Positions 22,961-34,880 of a DNA stretch of 64,000 nt are shown piece after piece. The stretch spans positions 480,169,376-480,233,375 of the forward strand of contig NC_064619.1 of the NCBI RefSeq assembly GCF_023898315.1, written 5' to 3'. Within the stretch, counting starts at the first letter, position 1, and the number at the start of each line of letters is the position of its first letter. The notes beneath the pieces are model-generated. The model was not told the DNA's origin and made no database searches. It was given only the letters and a program-made list of their open reading frames with translations. The DNA is from Schistocerca nitens (Eukaryota; Arthropoda; Insecta; Orthoptera; Acrididae). The position numbers and the translations under genes are program-made.

Positions 22961-24679
22961 ACTATATACAAATACCTTCAGACCGAGCCGTCATACAAAT
23001 AGACTAAATGTGAGAACGGCTTCTTTCTTTAGTTGTTCAACTGCGCTATCGTACTGCCTGTAATCACATACTCCGTTTATATTCGTTTCCTTTCGATAAA
23101 GAAGAGCTGGAGCTTATTGCACACTGAATGTCTGTTTATCACTTCCTGACCACTTTTGCATAATCTGCGTTTATGATACTAAATATAGCTTCCTATACTT
23201 GTGTTTTGTGCAGGTATTGTCTTCCTTTTAGATTTCGAAACATATACAGGACATTCTCCCAATACAAGGGCATATTTTACATCAGAATGATTTTTTTCCT
23301 ACAATGATGACACCGTTATAGCGTTCTCTGTGTTTGTCTTTCGGCAGAAGTAAAGAGAAAGAAACAGCTCTCCCACCTGGTTGACATCCTAAAGCGGGTC
23401 CTACAATAGATATGAAGTGCTGAACATTAACTGTACATCGAAAAGTGTATCGCTAGTAAAATACGCTTCTGCGAAACTGAACAGATTTTTATCACTTAAT
23501 TAGGAAATCACTTTCATTGCACCGGTGTTATAAGGAAGTCTTCTTTGGTTACCATAAAATTTGTAGTTCGGTGGCATGTTTTAACACGGTGGAAGTCTAG
23601 ATGTATTCTCAAAGTGACATATTCCATTTTTTCTAATGTCAATGGAATCTTGGCACTAAGTTTCAGAAATAAGATAGCATAGTTGATCGGTAGATTATGA
23701 TAGACTCATAAAATTAAAAGATAATGAATAGCGTGCAGTGAAACTTCTCATTTTCCATGCCATACCTGCGATAAGACGCATTGAAACATTATTGCGTATG
23801 GTTAATTCCATTATAAAATACATGTTACAGAGACTTTAGTCGATTAACAGTCATAATTTCCCCCTTGCCTTCCTCTGCCTCATTCCCTCTCCCCACTAAT
23901 CAAGCGACACGATTTGCCGACAGCCATCAGTACGGGTCAATCTCAGACAGTGGATTTTCCAGTGGCACGCAGAAAGATAAAGGCAGAAGGTCCCCCAGGT
24001 CCCACTACGCTAAGCCTTCTGTGGAGACGGCAATCCCCTAAGAAAGCTGGCTTTTCATCCGCTCAGGAAACTGGCTGTTCATCCAATCCAACTGGGTGGT
24101 CACAGTTATAACAAAGAGCACCCTGCATTTCCCGGGTCTTAGCGTGCGAACTTTCGCCGCAGGTACAACGGCATTCGCAAAGTTCATAAGGGAAGACCCT
24201 GGGGAGGGCAAAAGTAGCTGCAACCCGACACCACAATGAGAGGGTGGGAGGAAGGGAAAGACAGAGAGAGAAGGAAAAAACAACTTGCATTCAGCTTTTG
24301 AGTCATCATATGGCTACGTTCTTAGAGATCTTCTTGAGCTCTGAATGCCTTAGTCTTTGAGTCTTGGTATCCTTAAACTGACGATGAGATGCCTTCTGCT
24401 GCATACTAAAATTTGGAACAATTCATTACAAATATCTGACGATTACATACGAAACATTACCTCCAGCAATTCCACTTCGCATCCAACCACATACGTACTA
24501 TAGTGCCGGGGCAAAGTGACTGCTGAACTCCATTCACTAGGGGTCTACTGGCAATGATCAGCTCTGTAGCGTTTATATAGTACTCTGTCAGTAGGCTTTA
24601 GAACTCAAGTGGTCTTCCTGCATTGCTGAGGGGTATATTCTCTACGAACATTACACGAACCAACCAGGTGAAGGGGATC
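22961..24679. other. Intergenic stretch, no gene seen
   Basis: A purine-rich, slightly GC-richer patch at 23910-24290 keeps short frames open on both strands, without any domain. The rest is AT-rich and unassigned. Confidence 0.4.
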
Positions 24680-25650
24680 TGGCTTGCTACGAAATAGTAC
24701 AAGGTTCTGAAAATGCTAAGAAAAGAGGCGTAAGCTACAGGGAAACATGGACTTCATACGATGTTTCCAAATCGAAGAGAGAACAATAGCCGGCCGCGGT
24801 GGTCTAGCGGTTCTGGCGCTGCAGTCCGGAACCGCGGGACTGCTACGGTCGCAGGTTCGAATACTGCCTCGGGCATGGGTGTGTGTGGTTTCCATAGGTT
24901 AGTTAGGTTTAAGTAGTTCTAAGTTCTAGGGGACTTATGACCTAAGATGTTGAGTCCCATAGTGCTCAGAGCCATTTTTTTGAGAGAACAATAAGAATGG
25001 AAGACAAAGTACTCGGATTAAATAAAGAAAGGGTGCAGTTTGTCACACTTACTGTTCGACCTATAGGTTGAACAAGCAATGAAGGAGATAAATGAAATGT
25101 TCAGGAGTGATACTAAAATTCAGGATATCAACAACAGAATTCGCTGACGAGGTTGCTATCCACAATGAAAGTTGTGAAGAATTACAGGGCCTGTTGAATG
25201 GCATGAACAGTCAATTAGTAAGGCATATGGATTCAGGATAAACCGGGGTAAGGTGACAGTAATGAGCAGCTGTGGAAACGAGATTAGCATCACATCAAAA
25301 TTGGTGATCATGAAGTGGCTGGAGTAAAGGAATTCTCCTACCTTGGAAGAGAATTAATACATGATTGAAGAAGCAAAGAACACACAAAAAGCAGACTACA
25401 CAGGCGAAGAGGGCATTATTGGCCAAAAGAAGTGACAGATTGGTACTGTTTTGAGGAAGAGAAGTTTTAGACTGTATATTTGGAGTGCATCATTGTAGGG
25501 GAGTAAATATTGGACTTCGCGAAGACCGGAAAAGAAGAGACCCAATGCGTCTGAGATGTAGTACTATAGATGGACTTCAAAAACTAGGTGGACTGATAAG
25601 AATCGATGAAGAAAGGAACAAAAATGGGAAACACGGAAAAGAGGAAGGAA
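24680..25650 (+). pseudogene. Non-LTR retrotransposon RT fragment, family F (B-related)
   Basis: Broken plus-strand frames show RGVSYRET (compare GVSYRER in family B), an EFADEVAI catalytic box with E for the second aspartate, LLNGMNSQ, KEFSYLGRELIHD and a final RTDKNR-like segment at about 25590. It resembles family B only at protein level and is much older. A SINE with an exact 12-bp TSD interrupts it at 24789-24981, and the RT text resumes on the other side. Confidence 0.65.
24789..24981 (+). repeat. tRNA-headed SINE (Leu/Ser-like head, body X)
   Basis: It starts GCCGGCCGCGGTGGTCTAGC with B box GGTTCGAATAC (one change from GGTTCGAATCC). Body X follows (GGTTAGTTAGGTTTAAGTAG) and it ends GCTCAGAGCCATTTTTTT. 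The TSD GAGAGAACAATA is exact (24777-24788 and 24982-24993). It inserted into the RT fragment of family F. Confidence 0.9.
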
Positions 25651-26214
25651 CAGTGTGGTATCGTGCAGAGATCATGTTGTCGCACCAGAGATGACAACGC
25701 GAATCGAAACATAAACATTAGCGAAGGCTCTGTGTAATCTGCAGTGGCATATGTAAGGCGCTTCTGAAGACCACACGTCCCTTCTTAGGATATCAGCGCC
25801 CTCACACTGAGGTCAATACAGTATCGAACTACCAAGAACTCTGCCCCAGTTCGTTACCTCATCTCATGCAGTCAAAATTATAGCAGAGGAGCAACATCAG
25901 AAAGTTTCTAAGGGACTAGTTCATTTAAATGTAGAACATTGTACTGCACGAGAACAGTCTGTTAATCTGTGAATGAAGTGACGTTTTAATAGTCAATAAC
26001 AGTTGTAACTTCTCAAGCAATCCTGTGGCAAAGATATGTGTGAAAGTCAAGTAAATCTTTTATTAATTTTTATAATATAATGAACTAGTATTTGATGCGT
26101 CCCAATTCGATGAGCCTTCTCCCGGAACTATCAAAGAATCCACAGTTGCGGCTGGACAATTGTAGTTTCATCTGGTCACAAAAGATAATTGTAGTTTCAT
26201 CTGGTCCCAACAGA
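25651..26214. other. Intergenic stretch, no gene seen
   Basis: Nothing recognised. A local duplication of GATAATTGTAGTTTCATCTG-like sequence sits at about 26156-26205. Confidence 0.4.
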
Positions 26215-26330
26215 CATCAGGGAATAATAATCATAGTATTAAATGGAATTTATGAGGATAAAAATTGTAGAGGAATATACAGTAGGGACTGAAATATATC
26301 CAGCAAATACTCACGGTCAAAAAAAATAAT
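26215..26330 (+). repeat. Family B 3'-end fragment
   Basis: GGAATAATAATCATAGTATT leading to AAAAATTGTAGAGGAATATA, then ATCCAGCAAATACTCA and an A-rich end, follows the last about 120 bp of family B (compare 2380-2475), with the end of the tail deleted. The copy is very short and decayed. Confidence 0.55.
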
Positions 26331-26339
26331 GATAATAAC

Positions 26340-27130
26340 AAATGGAGCACTCATAAAGGGGGGAGGAAACGAAATGAAACTTCACTGATGGAGAAGGTAT
26401 GTGATGTTATTTCAGTTATTACATAATAAAAATTTACAAAGGTCTTGGCAATATGAGCCAACTTATCCATATGACATCTGGGTTGGATGCATATACTGAG
26501 TCGGTTGGGAAGGGTGTCAAATTCTTTCATATTCTCCTCTGACACATGCCCCTAAACCGTAGTAACTGATCATTGACACTGTAGGTACTCACACAGACAG
26601 AGTTGATGTCCAAGATGGTCTCACACGATATATTGGAGACAGATCTGGGGATCCCATATCATATAATGCCCCGTTGAAAAATGCCACCACGATACTGTCG
26701 CATGAGAACCAACACATAAGGAGGTGGGATGTCCATGACGTACCGTCGTACGATCAGAGTTCACTCAATCACTACCAGCTGTGACCTGACGTCGTACCCG
26801 GTGGCTCCCTGCACCACGATGCCAGGAGTAATACCGCTTCCCAAAATATAGGGAAAAATGGGCCTATCGAAGGGTCGCCGCCATACACAATGGACATGCA
26901 AGGTAGTGCTGGGTCATGACTTATCATCGGACACTGGCACGGCACCACTCGCTCGATTTGTTATGTGAATGGCGGCGCACGCATGAACGATAAATCCCCA
27001 GTCTGTCTGCTGAAGGTCTCCGAGCAATGCTGGGAGATGTCCCCGGATATCGCAGGGAGTCCATTAGTTGTTCTCGGTTGGCAGGTGCAAATGTGAAGGG
27101 ATTATGATGAAATGTATTCAGACATTCCGG
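26340..27130 (-). pseudogene. Tc1-like transposase, strongly decayed
   Basis: On the minus strand, damaged frames read GITPGIVVQGATGYDVRSQL, followed by RRYVMDIPPPYVLVLMRQ and GGIFQRG. This matches the order GITPGVMVWGAI..., RYISDILxPxVxP... and IFQQDNARPH seen in Tc1-like transposases (compare the intact gene at 44380-45402). The second catalytic aspartate is lost. Downstream text to about 26340 may be the C-terminal part, but I cannot place the last glutamate. Confidence 0.5.
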
Positions 27131-27622
27131 TCATTTAGGGATCGTTTACCTTTTCACTTGATACTGGCTATAAAACTGAAATAGCTATAGTGTGAGAAAA
27201 CCGATTTTTTTTTTTTACTTTGGGTCATCAGTCTTTTTACTGGTTTGATGCAGCCCGCCACGAATTCTTCCCCTCTGCCATTCTCTTCATCTCAGTGTAG
27301 CTCTTGCAACCTATATCCTCAATTATTCGCTGGATGTATTCCAATCTCTATCATCCTCTGCAGTTTTGGCCCTCTACAGTTCCCTCTAGTACCATGGAAC
27401 TCATTCCCTGGTATCTCATCCTGTCCCTTCTCCTATTCATTATTTTCCAGATATTCCTTTTCTCTTCGATTCTTTGCACCATCTCCTCATTCCTTACCTT
27501 ATCAGTCCACCTAATTTTCAACGTTTGTCTGCAGCACCACATCTCAAATGCTTCGATTCTCTTCTGTTCCGGTTTTCCCACAGTCCATGTTTCACTGCCA
27601 CACTATGCTTTCTCCAAACGTA

Positions 27623-28591
27623 CAGTCATGCTCAAAAGTATCCGAACGACCTGAATTGCATTTCGCCTGATTCGCATGCAACCCACATAACGCAGCTGTC
27701 CCGCAGGTCCTCTAATCGTTCCTTGGTACAGTCGTTTGACTATTGAAAATGGTTCCAACAAGTCACCACTAAAAAATACTGCTCTGTATCGCAATAACTC
27801 AAGATAAAAAGTAATACTACGATACTACAAATATCAGGGAACGCCTTATCACAGGTAAGACTGTCCTTAAGGCTTGTAAGCTCCCATTTATAGCAAAAAC
27901 TGACATACCTGAAATGTTACCACTCTCATTATTACGTCAGATAGGTAATGCACGTAGTAAGTTCGTCGTTATGTAATTTAAAGTTGGTATTTGCTAACTG
28001 ATACTGTCTAAAATCGAGGTACATCACTCTCTGTATGCCTAATCAGGAATGACTGTTAGTCACGAAATCTTTCCTTAGTCTGAATGACCTGAGTTTGAAT
28101 CCATATGAGAACGAGACGCTTCGTCGTGTCATTTGAAGTTCATACATATTCTCAACTAGCTGCTCGTGAGTAACTTAAATTTTTAATGTCATTTTGTGTT
28201 AAATAATAAGTACGGTATGTTACTTTGAAGAGGAAATCATGAATACGACGAACTTACTACGTGCATTACCTATCTGACATAATAATGAAAGTGGTAACAT
28301 TTCAGGTATGTCATTTATTGTAATAAATGTGAGCTTACAAGCGTTAAGGACAGTCTTACCTGTGATAAGGTGTTCCCTGATATTTGTAGTATCGTAGTAT
28401 CACTTTACATCTTGAGTTATTGCGATACAGAGCAGTGTTTTTTAGTGGTGACTTGTTGGAACCATTTTCAATAGTCAAACGACTGTACCAAGGAGTGATT
28501 AGAGGACCTGCTAGACAGCTGCGTTATGTAGGTTGCATGAGAATCAGGCGAAATGCAATTCAGGTCGTTCGGATACTTTTGAGCATGACTG
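27623..28591. mobile_element. Foldback (long-TIR) element in a TA site
   Basis: About 346-bp arms (27623-27968 and 28246-28591) are near-identical inverted copies around a 277-bp centre. The ends CAGTCATGCTCAAAAG and CTTTTGAGCATGACTG sit between TA (27621-27622) and TA (28592-28593). The uninterrupted family B sequence at about 41455-41475 (CCAGACGTACATTCTCAG) shows the empty site, so the TA duplication and borders are firm. Both arms encode the same about 58-residue open frame starting MRYRAVFFSGDLLEP, a consequence of symmetry. No transposase is present, so it depends on a mariner/Tc1 helper. Confidence 0.9.
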
Positions 28592-29855
28592 TACATTCTC
28601 AGAAATTTTTTCCTCAAATTAAGGCCTATATTTGATACCAGTAGACTTCTAATGGACAGGAATGCCGTTTTTGCCATTGCTGGTCTGCTTTTCATGTCCT
28701 CCTTGCTCCGTCCGTTATTGGTTATTTTGCTACCTAGGTAGCAGAATTCCTTCACTTCATCTACTTCATGACAATCAATCCTGATGTTAAATTTCTCGCT
28801 GTCCTTATTTCTGCTAATTCTCATTACTTTCGCCTTTCTTCGATTTACTCTCAATCCATATTCAATACGCATTGGAGTGTTCATTACATTCAGCAGATAA
28901 TGTAATTATTCTTCACTTTCACGCAGGACAGCAATGCCATCAGAGAATCGTATCATTGATATCCTTTCACTTTGAATTTTAATATCACTCCTGAACCTTT
29001 CTTTTATTTCCATCGTTGCTTCTTCGATGACAGTTTGAACAGTAGGGATGAAATACTACACGCCTGTCCTTCACCCTCTTAGTCCGAGTACTTCGTTCTT
29101 GGTTGTTGACTCTTATTATTACCTCTTGGCTCTTGAACTTATAGTATATTACACGTCTCTTCCTGTAGCTTACCCCTAATTTTCTTAGAATTACGAACAT
29201 CTTGCACCATTTCGTACTGTCGAACGCTTTTTCCAGGTCGACAAATCCTATGTATGTGTCTTCACTTTTCTTTAGTTTGCTTCCATTGTCAATCACAAGG
29301 TCAGAATTGCCTCTCTGGGGCGGTACATTTACTAAAGCCAAACTGATCATCTTGTACATCCTCAATTTTATATTCCATTATTCTGTGTATCATCCTTGTC
29401 AGCGGCTGGAATGCATGAGCTGCTAAGCTGATTGTGCGATTATTTTCACACTTGTCAGTTCTTGCAGTCTTCGGAACTGTGTGGATGATATTTTTACGAA
29501 AGTCAGATGATATGTCGCCAGACTCATACATTCTACACACCAACGTGGACAGTCGTTTTGTTAGCACTTCCCTCAATGATTTTAGAAATTCTGAGGGAAT
29601 GTTATCTATCCCTCCTGCTTTATTTGTTTTTAAGTCTCCCAAGGCTGTCTTAAATTCTGATACTGATCCCGGATCCTTCACCTCTTCTAAATCGACTCAT
29701 GTTTCTTCTTCTGTCACATCAGGCAAATCTTCCGCTTCATAGAAACTTTTCATGTTCTCTTCCCTCTATCCGCTCTCTCCTTTGAATTTAACAGTAGAAT
29801 TCCCGTTGCACTCTTAATGTTAGCACTCTTGCTTTTAATGTCACCAAAATTGTTG

Positions 29856-30308
29856 TTTTAAAGATTTCTTGAAGCCTTTGGCTGCCATTCTCTTTATTTC
29901 CTGTACGATTGTACAGTTTCGACTTTCGGCCATTTTCAGGTATTTTATGGATCATTTTTAGCAGTGGCTTACGTCATATGCGTCGTTGCTCCTATGACAT
30001 CATGTTCTGCTCATAAAATAAACCCGAGATGTTCAAGCTATTTTAGAAGCACGTTACTTTCGAGCAGCTGTTGCAAAGTTCTTATATATAACAACTGCTT
30101 GAAGGTAACGTGCTCCTAGAATAGGGTGAACATCTCGGATAAATTTTATGAGCATAATGTGATGTTCTAGGAGCAACATCGCATATGACATAAGCTACTG
30201 CTAAAAAATTATCCATAAAATACTTGAAAATAGCCTGAGGCTAAAATTGTACAATCGCACAGGAAATAAAGAGAATGACAGCCGGAGGCTTCAGAAAATC
30301 TTTAAAAA
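29856..30308. mobile_element. Second foldback element inside the same family B copy
   Basis: Sequence 29856-30076 folds onto about 30088-30308. TTTTAAAGATTTCTTGAAGC matches the complement of the right end, and inner blocks such as GCATATGACATAAG pair with the complementary segment in the left arm. The arms are imperfect, so this is older than or evolving differently from the element at 27623. The loop is only 11-16 bp. About 25 bp of extra sequence after the right end do not match family B. No coding region. Confidence 0.8.
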
Positions 30309-31699
30309 AATTCATTGCAGCTGCTGACCCCATCGCATTGAGTCAGTTTTTCCGACAATCATTTCTTTTTCGATATCTTCACATTTTTCATGCAGCCATT
30401 TCGTCTTAGCTTCCCTACTCTTCCTATTTATTTCACTCCTCAGTGACTTGTATTTATGTACGCCTGAATTCTCTCGAACATTTTTGTATTTGCTCCTTTC
30501 ATCAATCAACTAAAGTATTTCTTCTATTACCCATGGTTTCTTCGCAGCTGCCTTCTTTGTACATATGTTTTTCTTTCCAACTTCTGCGGTTGCCCTTTAT
30601 AGAGATGTCCATTCCTCTTAAATACTACTGCCTACTGAGCTCTTTCTTAACGCTGTATCTATAGAATTACAGAACTACAAGCGTCTCTCGTCATTCCTTA
30701 GTACTTTGGTATCCCACTTCTTTGCGTGTGGATTCTTCCTGACTAATGTCTTTAACTTTAGCCTACTCTTCGTCTCTACTGCACTGTGACTTGAGTCTAT
30801 ATCTGCTCCTGGGCACGCCTTAAAATCCAGTATCTCATTTCGGAACCTCTGTCTGACCATGAAGTAATCTCATTGAAATCTTCCCATATCACCCGGTCTT
30901 TTCCAAGTACGAGTCACGGGTCACAGCGGTTTGATGACGACGAAGAGCTCAAAGATGCGGTCACAGGCTGGCTCCAGGCACAAGCGGGTGATTTTTATGC
31001 AGAAGGAATTTCAAAGCTTGTGAAGAGATACGATAAGTGCCTCAATCGCTATGGAGACTATGTAGAAAAATATTGCAAAGATGTAGTTGTAAGATGTATA
31101 TATTAAAATATTTTTATTTAATTTGGTGTATTTTTTTAAATCAACCGGAGGTTACTTTCTGAACGGCCCTCGTATATCTCCTCCTCTTGTGATTCTTGAA
31201 CAGGGTATTCGCTATTACCAGCTGAAATTAGAACTCAATTCGACTTTCCCCTCTCTCATTCCTTGTCCCAAGCCCATATTCTCCTGTATTCTTTTTTTCT
31301 ACTCCTTCCCATACTACTGCATTCCAGTCCCCCTTGACTATTAGATTTTCAGTATCCTCATACACTTCATCTTTTCATTTCCAGCTTGCGACGTCGGCAT
31401 GTATACCTGAACTATCGTTGTCGGTGTCGGTTTCCTGTCGATTCTGATAAGAACAAACGTATCACTGAACTGTTCACAATAACACAATCTTTGCCCTACC
31501 GGCGTATTCAATAAGAATCCTACTCTCGTTATACCATTTTCTGCTGCTGTTGGTATTACCCTATATTCATCTGACCAGAAAGGTTTGTGTTCTTTCCATT
31601 TCACTTCAGTGACCACTGCTATATCTAGATTGAGATTCGGCATTTCCCTTTTCAGATTTTCTTGCTTTTCTACCGTATTCAAACGAATATGAAAGTCAA

Positions 31700-32366
31700 A
31701 TCCGGAAATTTCATTCAGATAGGTTTATGATGCGCTTGGTGCACAATATGGCGATTCTCATTTCGACCGGAACCTTGAAGGTCGTTAAGCCTGTTCTCGC
31801 GTCTGCATGCCGCGCAACATCGTGCCAATGTCACATCCGAATACCATACAAATCCGGATACTGCACGATTTGACCGGCCACGTGAATGGAGAACCACTCT
31901 GAGGCCCCTTTCAAATTCTGTCAGCTGCGGATAACGATGTTTCACAGAGAGTAGGCAGCATCTTCGTGTCTCTCAAAAAATCAGTCCCTAAGCTTACACC
32001 TACTTAACCTAAATTATCCTAAGAACAAACACACACACCCATGCCCGAGGGAGGATTCGAACCTCCGACGGGCTCAGCCGCACAGTCCATGACTGCAGCG
32101 CCTTAGACCGCTCGGCTAATCCAGCGCGGCGTGTCTCTCATAGTGATCATTCAACATCTGACGCTCTTCACGCCCGTTAAATATCCTATCAGACATAGTA
32201 TGAACACTGAACGCGAACGATACTAACGCAGTCTGATGACCATTCTACCTGTCACAGAGAATTGCCACTCCGAACATTTACATATCCGCCGACGGTGTGT
32301 ACATGTACTTAGATTAACATCCGACACTGCCTTCTGAGTGCTTCTTCAGTGTTTTGGCAGACAATG
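31700..32366 (-). pseudogene. Tc1-like transposon, N-terminal half
   Basis: The minus-strand frame 31715-31945 reads QLTEFERGLRVVLHSRGRSN, SDVTLARCC and LNDLQGSGR, the N-terminal helix-turn-helix region of Tc1-like transposases (compare QLTDFERGRIVGMREAG at 44400-44470). Beyond a SINE (31976-32129) the sequence runs to a terminus-like CAGTGTTTTGGCAGACAATG at 32347-32366, followed by TA. The catalytic half is missing because the family B copy abuts it at about 31690. Confidence 0.7.
31976..32129 (-). repeat. tRNA-headed SINE (Leu-like head, truncated body)
   Basis: The minus strand shows GCTGGATTAGCCGAGCGGTC and TAAGGCGCTGCAG, then the B box GGTTCGAATCC, very close to a tRNA-Leu. A body follows with TTGTTCTTAGGATAATTTAG and GGGACTGATTTTT, where it stops early. 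The 11-bp TSD CGTGTCTCTCA is exact (31965-31975 and 32130-32140). It inserted into the Tc1-like remnant. Confidence 0.85.
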
Positions 32367-32408
32367 TAATTGAGCACGTCGGGTGCAGGTGCTCCTGTGA
32401 GATAAAAA

Positions 32409-32662
32409 TGGGACTGCTCGTATGGCGTTATTGCCCAGAATATCCCATTTGGGTTTGCTCGGTCGCATGGTATACGTCTTTTTAGTTACGTCACTTCGGC
32501 GACTTGCATATCTTTGAGATTAAGATGAGATGAAATGATTAAGACAACACGAACTCCCAGTCCCGAACAAATTAATTCTCCCCTCCAACCGGGAATCTAA
32601 GCTGAGATATGCTCCCTATCTAGCGGTAGAAAAGCTGTGCATTGGACCATTAGCTGCGGGCT
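32409..32662 (-). repeat. tRNA-headed SINE (body Z, decayed)
   Basis: The minus strand begins near GCCCGCAGCTAATGGTCCAA, has a degraded B box (TTAGATTCCCGGTTGGAGG), then body Z with CAAGTCGCCGAAGTGACGTA and ends GCCATACGAGCAGT. It is more diverged than the copy at 6901-7149. No clean TSD. Confidence 0.7.
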
Positions 32663-32949
32663 GTCTTGACATGAAGAGGTAGGTGGGCACAGTGAGGGAA
32701 GTCGTGGACCGCATGAAATCAGCACGAGGAGTGAAGGCCTGATGACAGAAAAGAAGGTAAGACCTGGACGATAAGAGGAGGAATTCTTATGAAATGCGTG
32801 ACAAAACGATGGTGAGAAGTTAACTCAACCTCAGCTGACCCTAATTATTGTTATTAAATTCGTGAACTTGAAAAATCAATTATGCCCTCAAGGTAAAATG
32901 TCCTGAAAAAGTGCCTTACGTGTCGACTTCGATTTAATTTATATCGATA

Positions 32950-33330
32950 TACAAGGTGGATCAAATGAAACTCTCCATCACAGAACAACACCGATGAACG
33001 GTGGACACACAGATTTCAGATTCTTGTCACGAGTGCAGGTTGTTTTTGGTGAGGAGAGAACAATCAGCAGACGCAGTGCAATCCCTGGCCTCCTCGATCA
33101 CCTGATCACTTTCCCCATCCGTGGAGCAAACTGAAGGGTCAGGGGTACTCAGTCCTCACACACTGGAAGAGCTACGAAACAAAATGGAAAACGCTTTTGC
33201 TGGAATCCCTCAGTCAGTCACAGTCCTACACGTGTCTCAGTTTGATAAATCGAGCAAAGTGTTTCATTGACGTTGACGGTGGCTACTTCCAGAATATTCT
33301 GCTATCTTGATTAACAAGGATCAATTCCTC
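32950..33330 (+). pseudogene. DDE transposase C-terminal fragment
   Basis: In two plus-strand frames the text NPWPPRSPD is followed by LEELRNKMENAFAGIPQSV and IDVDGGYFQNIL. This is the tail of an IS630/mariner-type transposase (SPD block, helical region, GGxFxxxL end), as in the DD41D element at 58555-60100. It is broken by frameshifts and lacks the catalytic core. Confidence 0.55.
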
Positions 33331-34489
33331 GTCGCACTGTAAATTTAATCCTGCTTCATTTTATTTTCGATGACCAAGCATTAATCAGTCACCTGATAAA
33401 AGAAAGTATGTCCCTTACAACTGATTGAAATATTATTCTGACGTCGTACGTCGTGTCTTATTCAGAAAAAAATAATTTTGCAGATTCTTCTGTACTATAA
33501 CATGATATACGAGTTTGTCATCTTTTCATCTTCCGTTACATTATCGACTCGGTCTTTCCTCATATCACGGAATGAAGCAATGAAATTGTACTGATCATTT
33601 TCTGTCTATCTATTTAGCTAGTTGGTCCACCAACTCCTATTTAGCTTTATGTAAGTGTAGGTTGTTAGGGTATTCAGACACGACTGGAGTGAAACACTGA
33701 TATGGCTGTAGGGTGGTAGATGCCAAAATGTAACTTAAAACAAGGGGAAAAAAAGGATACTTGTCTAATATTCGGGTTGAGAGTGGGTAAGAAACCATAC
33801 TGCTATCCTACTGTAGGATTTCCCTCAATTACTACAGATGAATGCCGACAAGATAAGGTTACTTCTCTCGTCTAATGACTTTCTAAGCTTATACTGTGTC
33901 TTTAACGACGTTAATGCTGAGGGTACAACCCCCCCCCACCCCCCCACCCCCCCAGCTTTGTTGGCTCAGTGTAGTTGTTGAGACGTGGAAACGCTTACCA
34001 CGTTTGCCGGTCCACAGTTTCTTTCATCACCCCAATGGTTGTACACGATTACGGTGTACATGCGCCTGGGCCCTCTACTAACTTCCGTACGATTGCTGTG
34101 GATCTCATCTTTGATATCTCTGAGTTACTGCATACATACCAGGCTCGACATAACCTAACAGAACAATTGCCTGTCATTAGTTCGTCATGCATTCCTCTGA
34201 ATCCCACTTGCTGTCTACGTTCCCACATTTCCCGGACACAGATAATACTCAAGGGTCGTGAAAGACCTCATTCTAATTTCCATAAATTCAATACACTTCA
34301 ATAAAAGTTTTTGAACTGATGCCCATTAATATAAAGTAGCAGATAACGAGTAAAGCAAGTCGTAAAATTATCCTACAGTCATTCCATCTGCATAAATCCT
34401 TCTCTTTCACATACGAATATTTAAAAAAAACTGATAGTCTTTGAAAAAAATAGAACTAGTTTTAAGAGTGGGAATGATATCTGCATGTT
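33331..34489. other. Intergenic stretch with a homopolymer C tract
   Basis: No gene is recognised. The 109-codon frame 33975-34304 has no domain. Three C runs of 9, 7 and 7 bases separated by single A bases occupy 33929-33953. Confidence 0.45.
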
Positions 34490-34880
34490 ATAAGGACTTC
34501 TTGTGCAACACGTGATTCCACATTTGGAAGAACGCAACGTTGTCCACACTACTATTTTCATATGGGGGGACACAACATGACGCTTGCCATGTGAAAGATT
34601 TGCTTCGAGAAATCTTCGGTAATGACCACTTCATCTCTAGGCAATTTCAAGGCGTATGGCCTTCTAGATCCTCCGACAAAAATCCATCCGACTTCTGGTT
34701 GTGGGGATATCTGAAAGATCGTATCGATTAAGAATGTATCCCGACTTTCCTGATCCAAAGGATAGCGTAGGATGACACATCGCTCTCATTACACTGTGAA
34801 CAACAGTCGATCACGCCGTGTTACGGATGCAGCAGGTTTCTGAGCCGGGAAACCAAGTTCAACACTGTTGTACATTGTGA
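34490..34880 (+). pseudogene. Mariner-like transposase C-terminal fragment
   Basis: The plus strand shows, across frames, VIPHLEERNVVHTTIF, then a damaged second catalytic box (WGDTT in place of QDGAPPH), FGNDHFISRQFQGVWPSRSS and KNPSDFWLWGYLKDRI. The tail includes TVDHAVLRMQQVSE. The WPSRSxxxNPSDFWLWG block is characteristic of this superfamily. The frames 34540-34731 and surrounding text are one decayed gene. Confidence 0.65.

Larger units (their letters stand above)
27209..31690 (-). mobile_element. Non-LTR retrotransposon, family B, copy interrupted by two foldback elements
   Basis: The minus-strand 3' end is marked by a T-run on the plus strand (27209-27219) and the family terminus. Reading upstream there are the C-terminal region (27303-27600), a post-RT block with EVKEFCYLGSKI (28595-28884), the RT with GFVDLEKAFDSTKW (28985-29365), the NIPSEFLKSLREV and DKCENNRTISL region (29301-29681), the linker (30309-30500) and the endonuclease. 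The endonuclease shows LNLDIAVVTEVKWKE and TIVQVYMPTS at 31341-31682. Many lesions make it a pseudogene. Foldback elements at 27623-28591 and 29856-30308 split it. The 5' end stops near 31690. Confidence 0.85.

Noticed and set aside
27603-28635. Two homologous small genes in opposite orientation
   Set aside because: They are the same segment read from the two arms of a foldback element and extend into flanking retrotransposon sequence.
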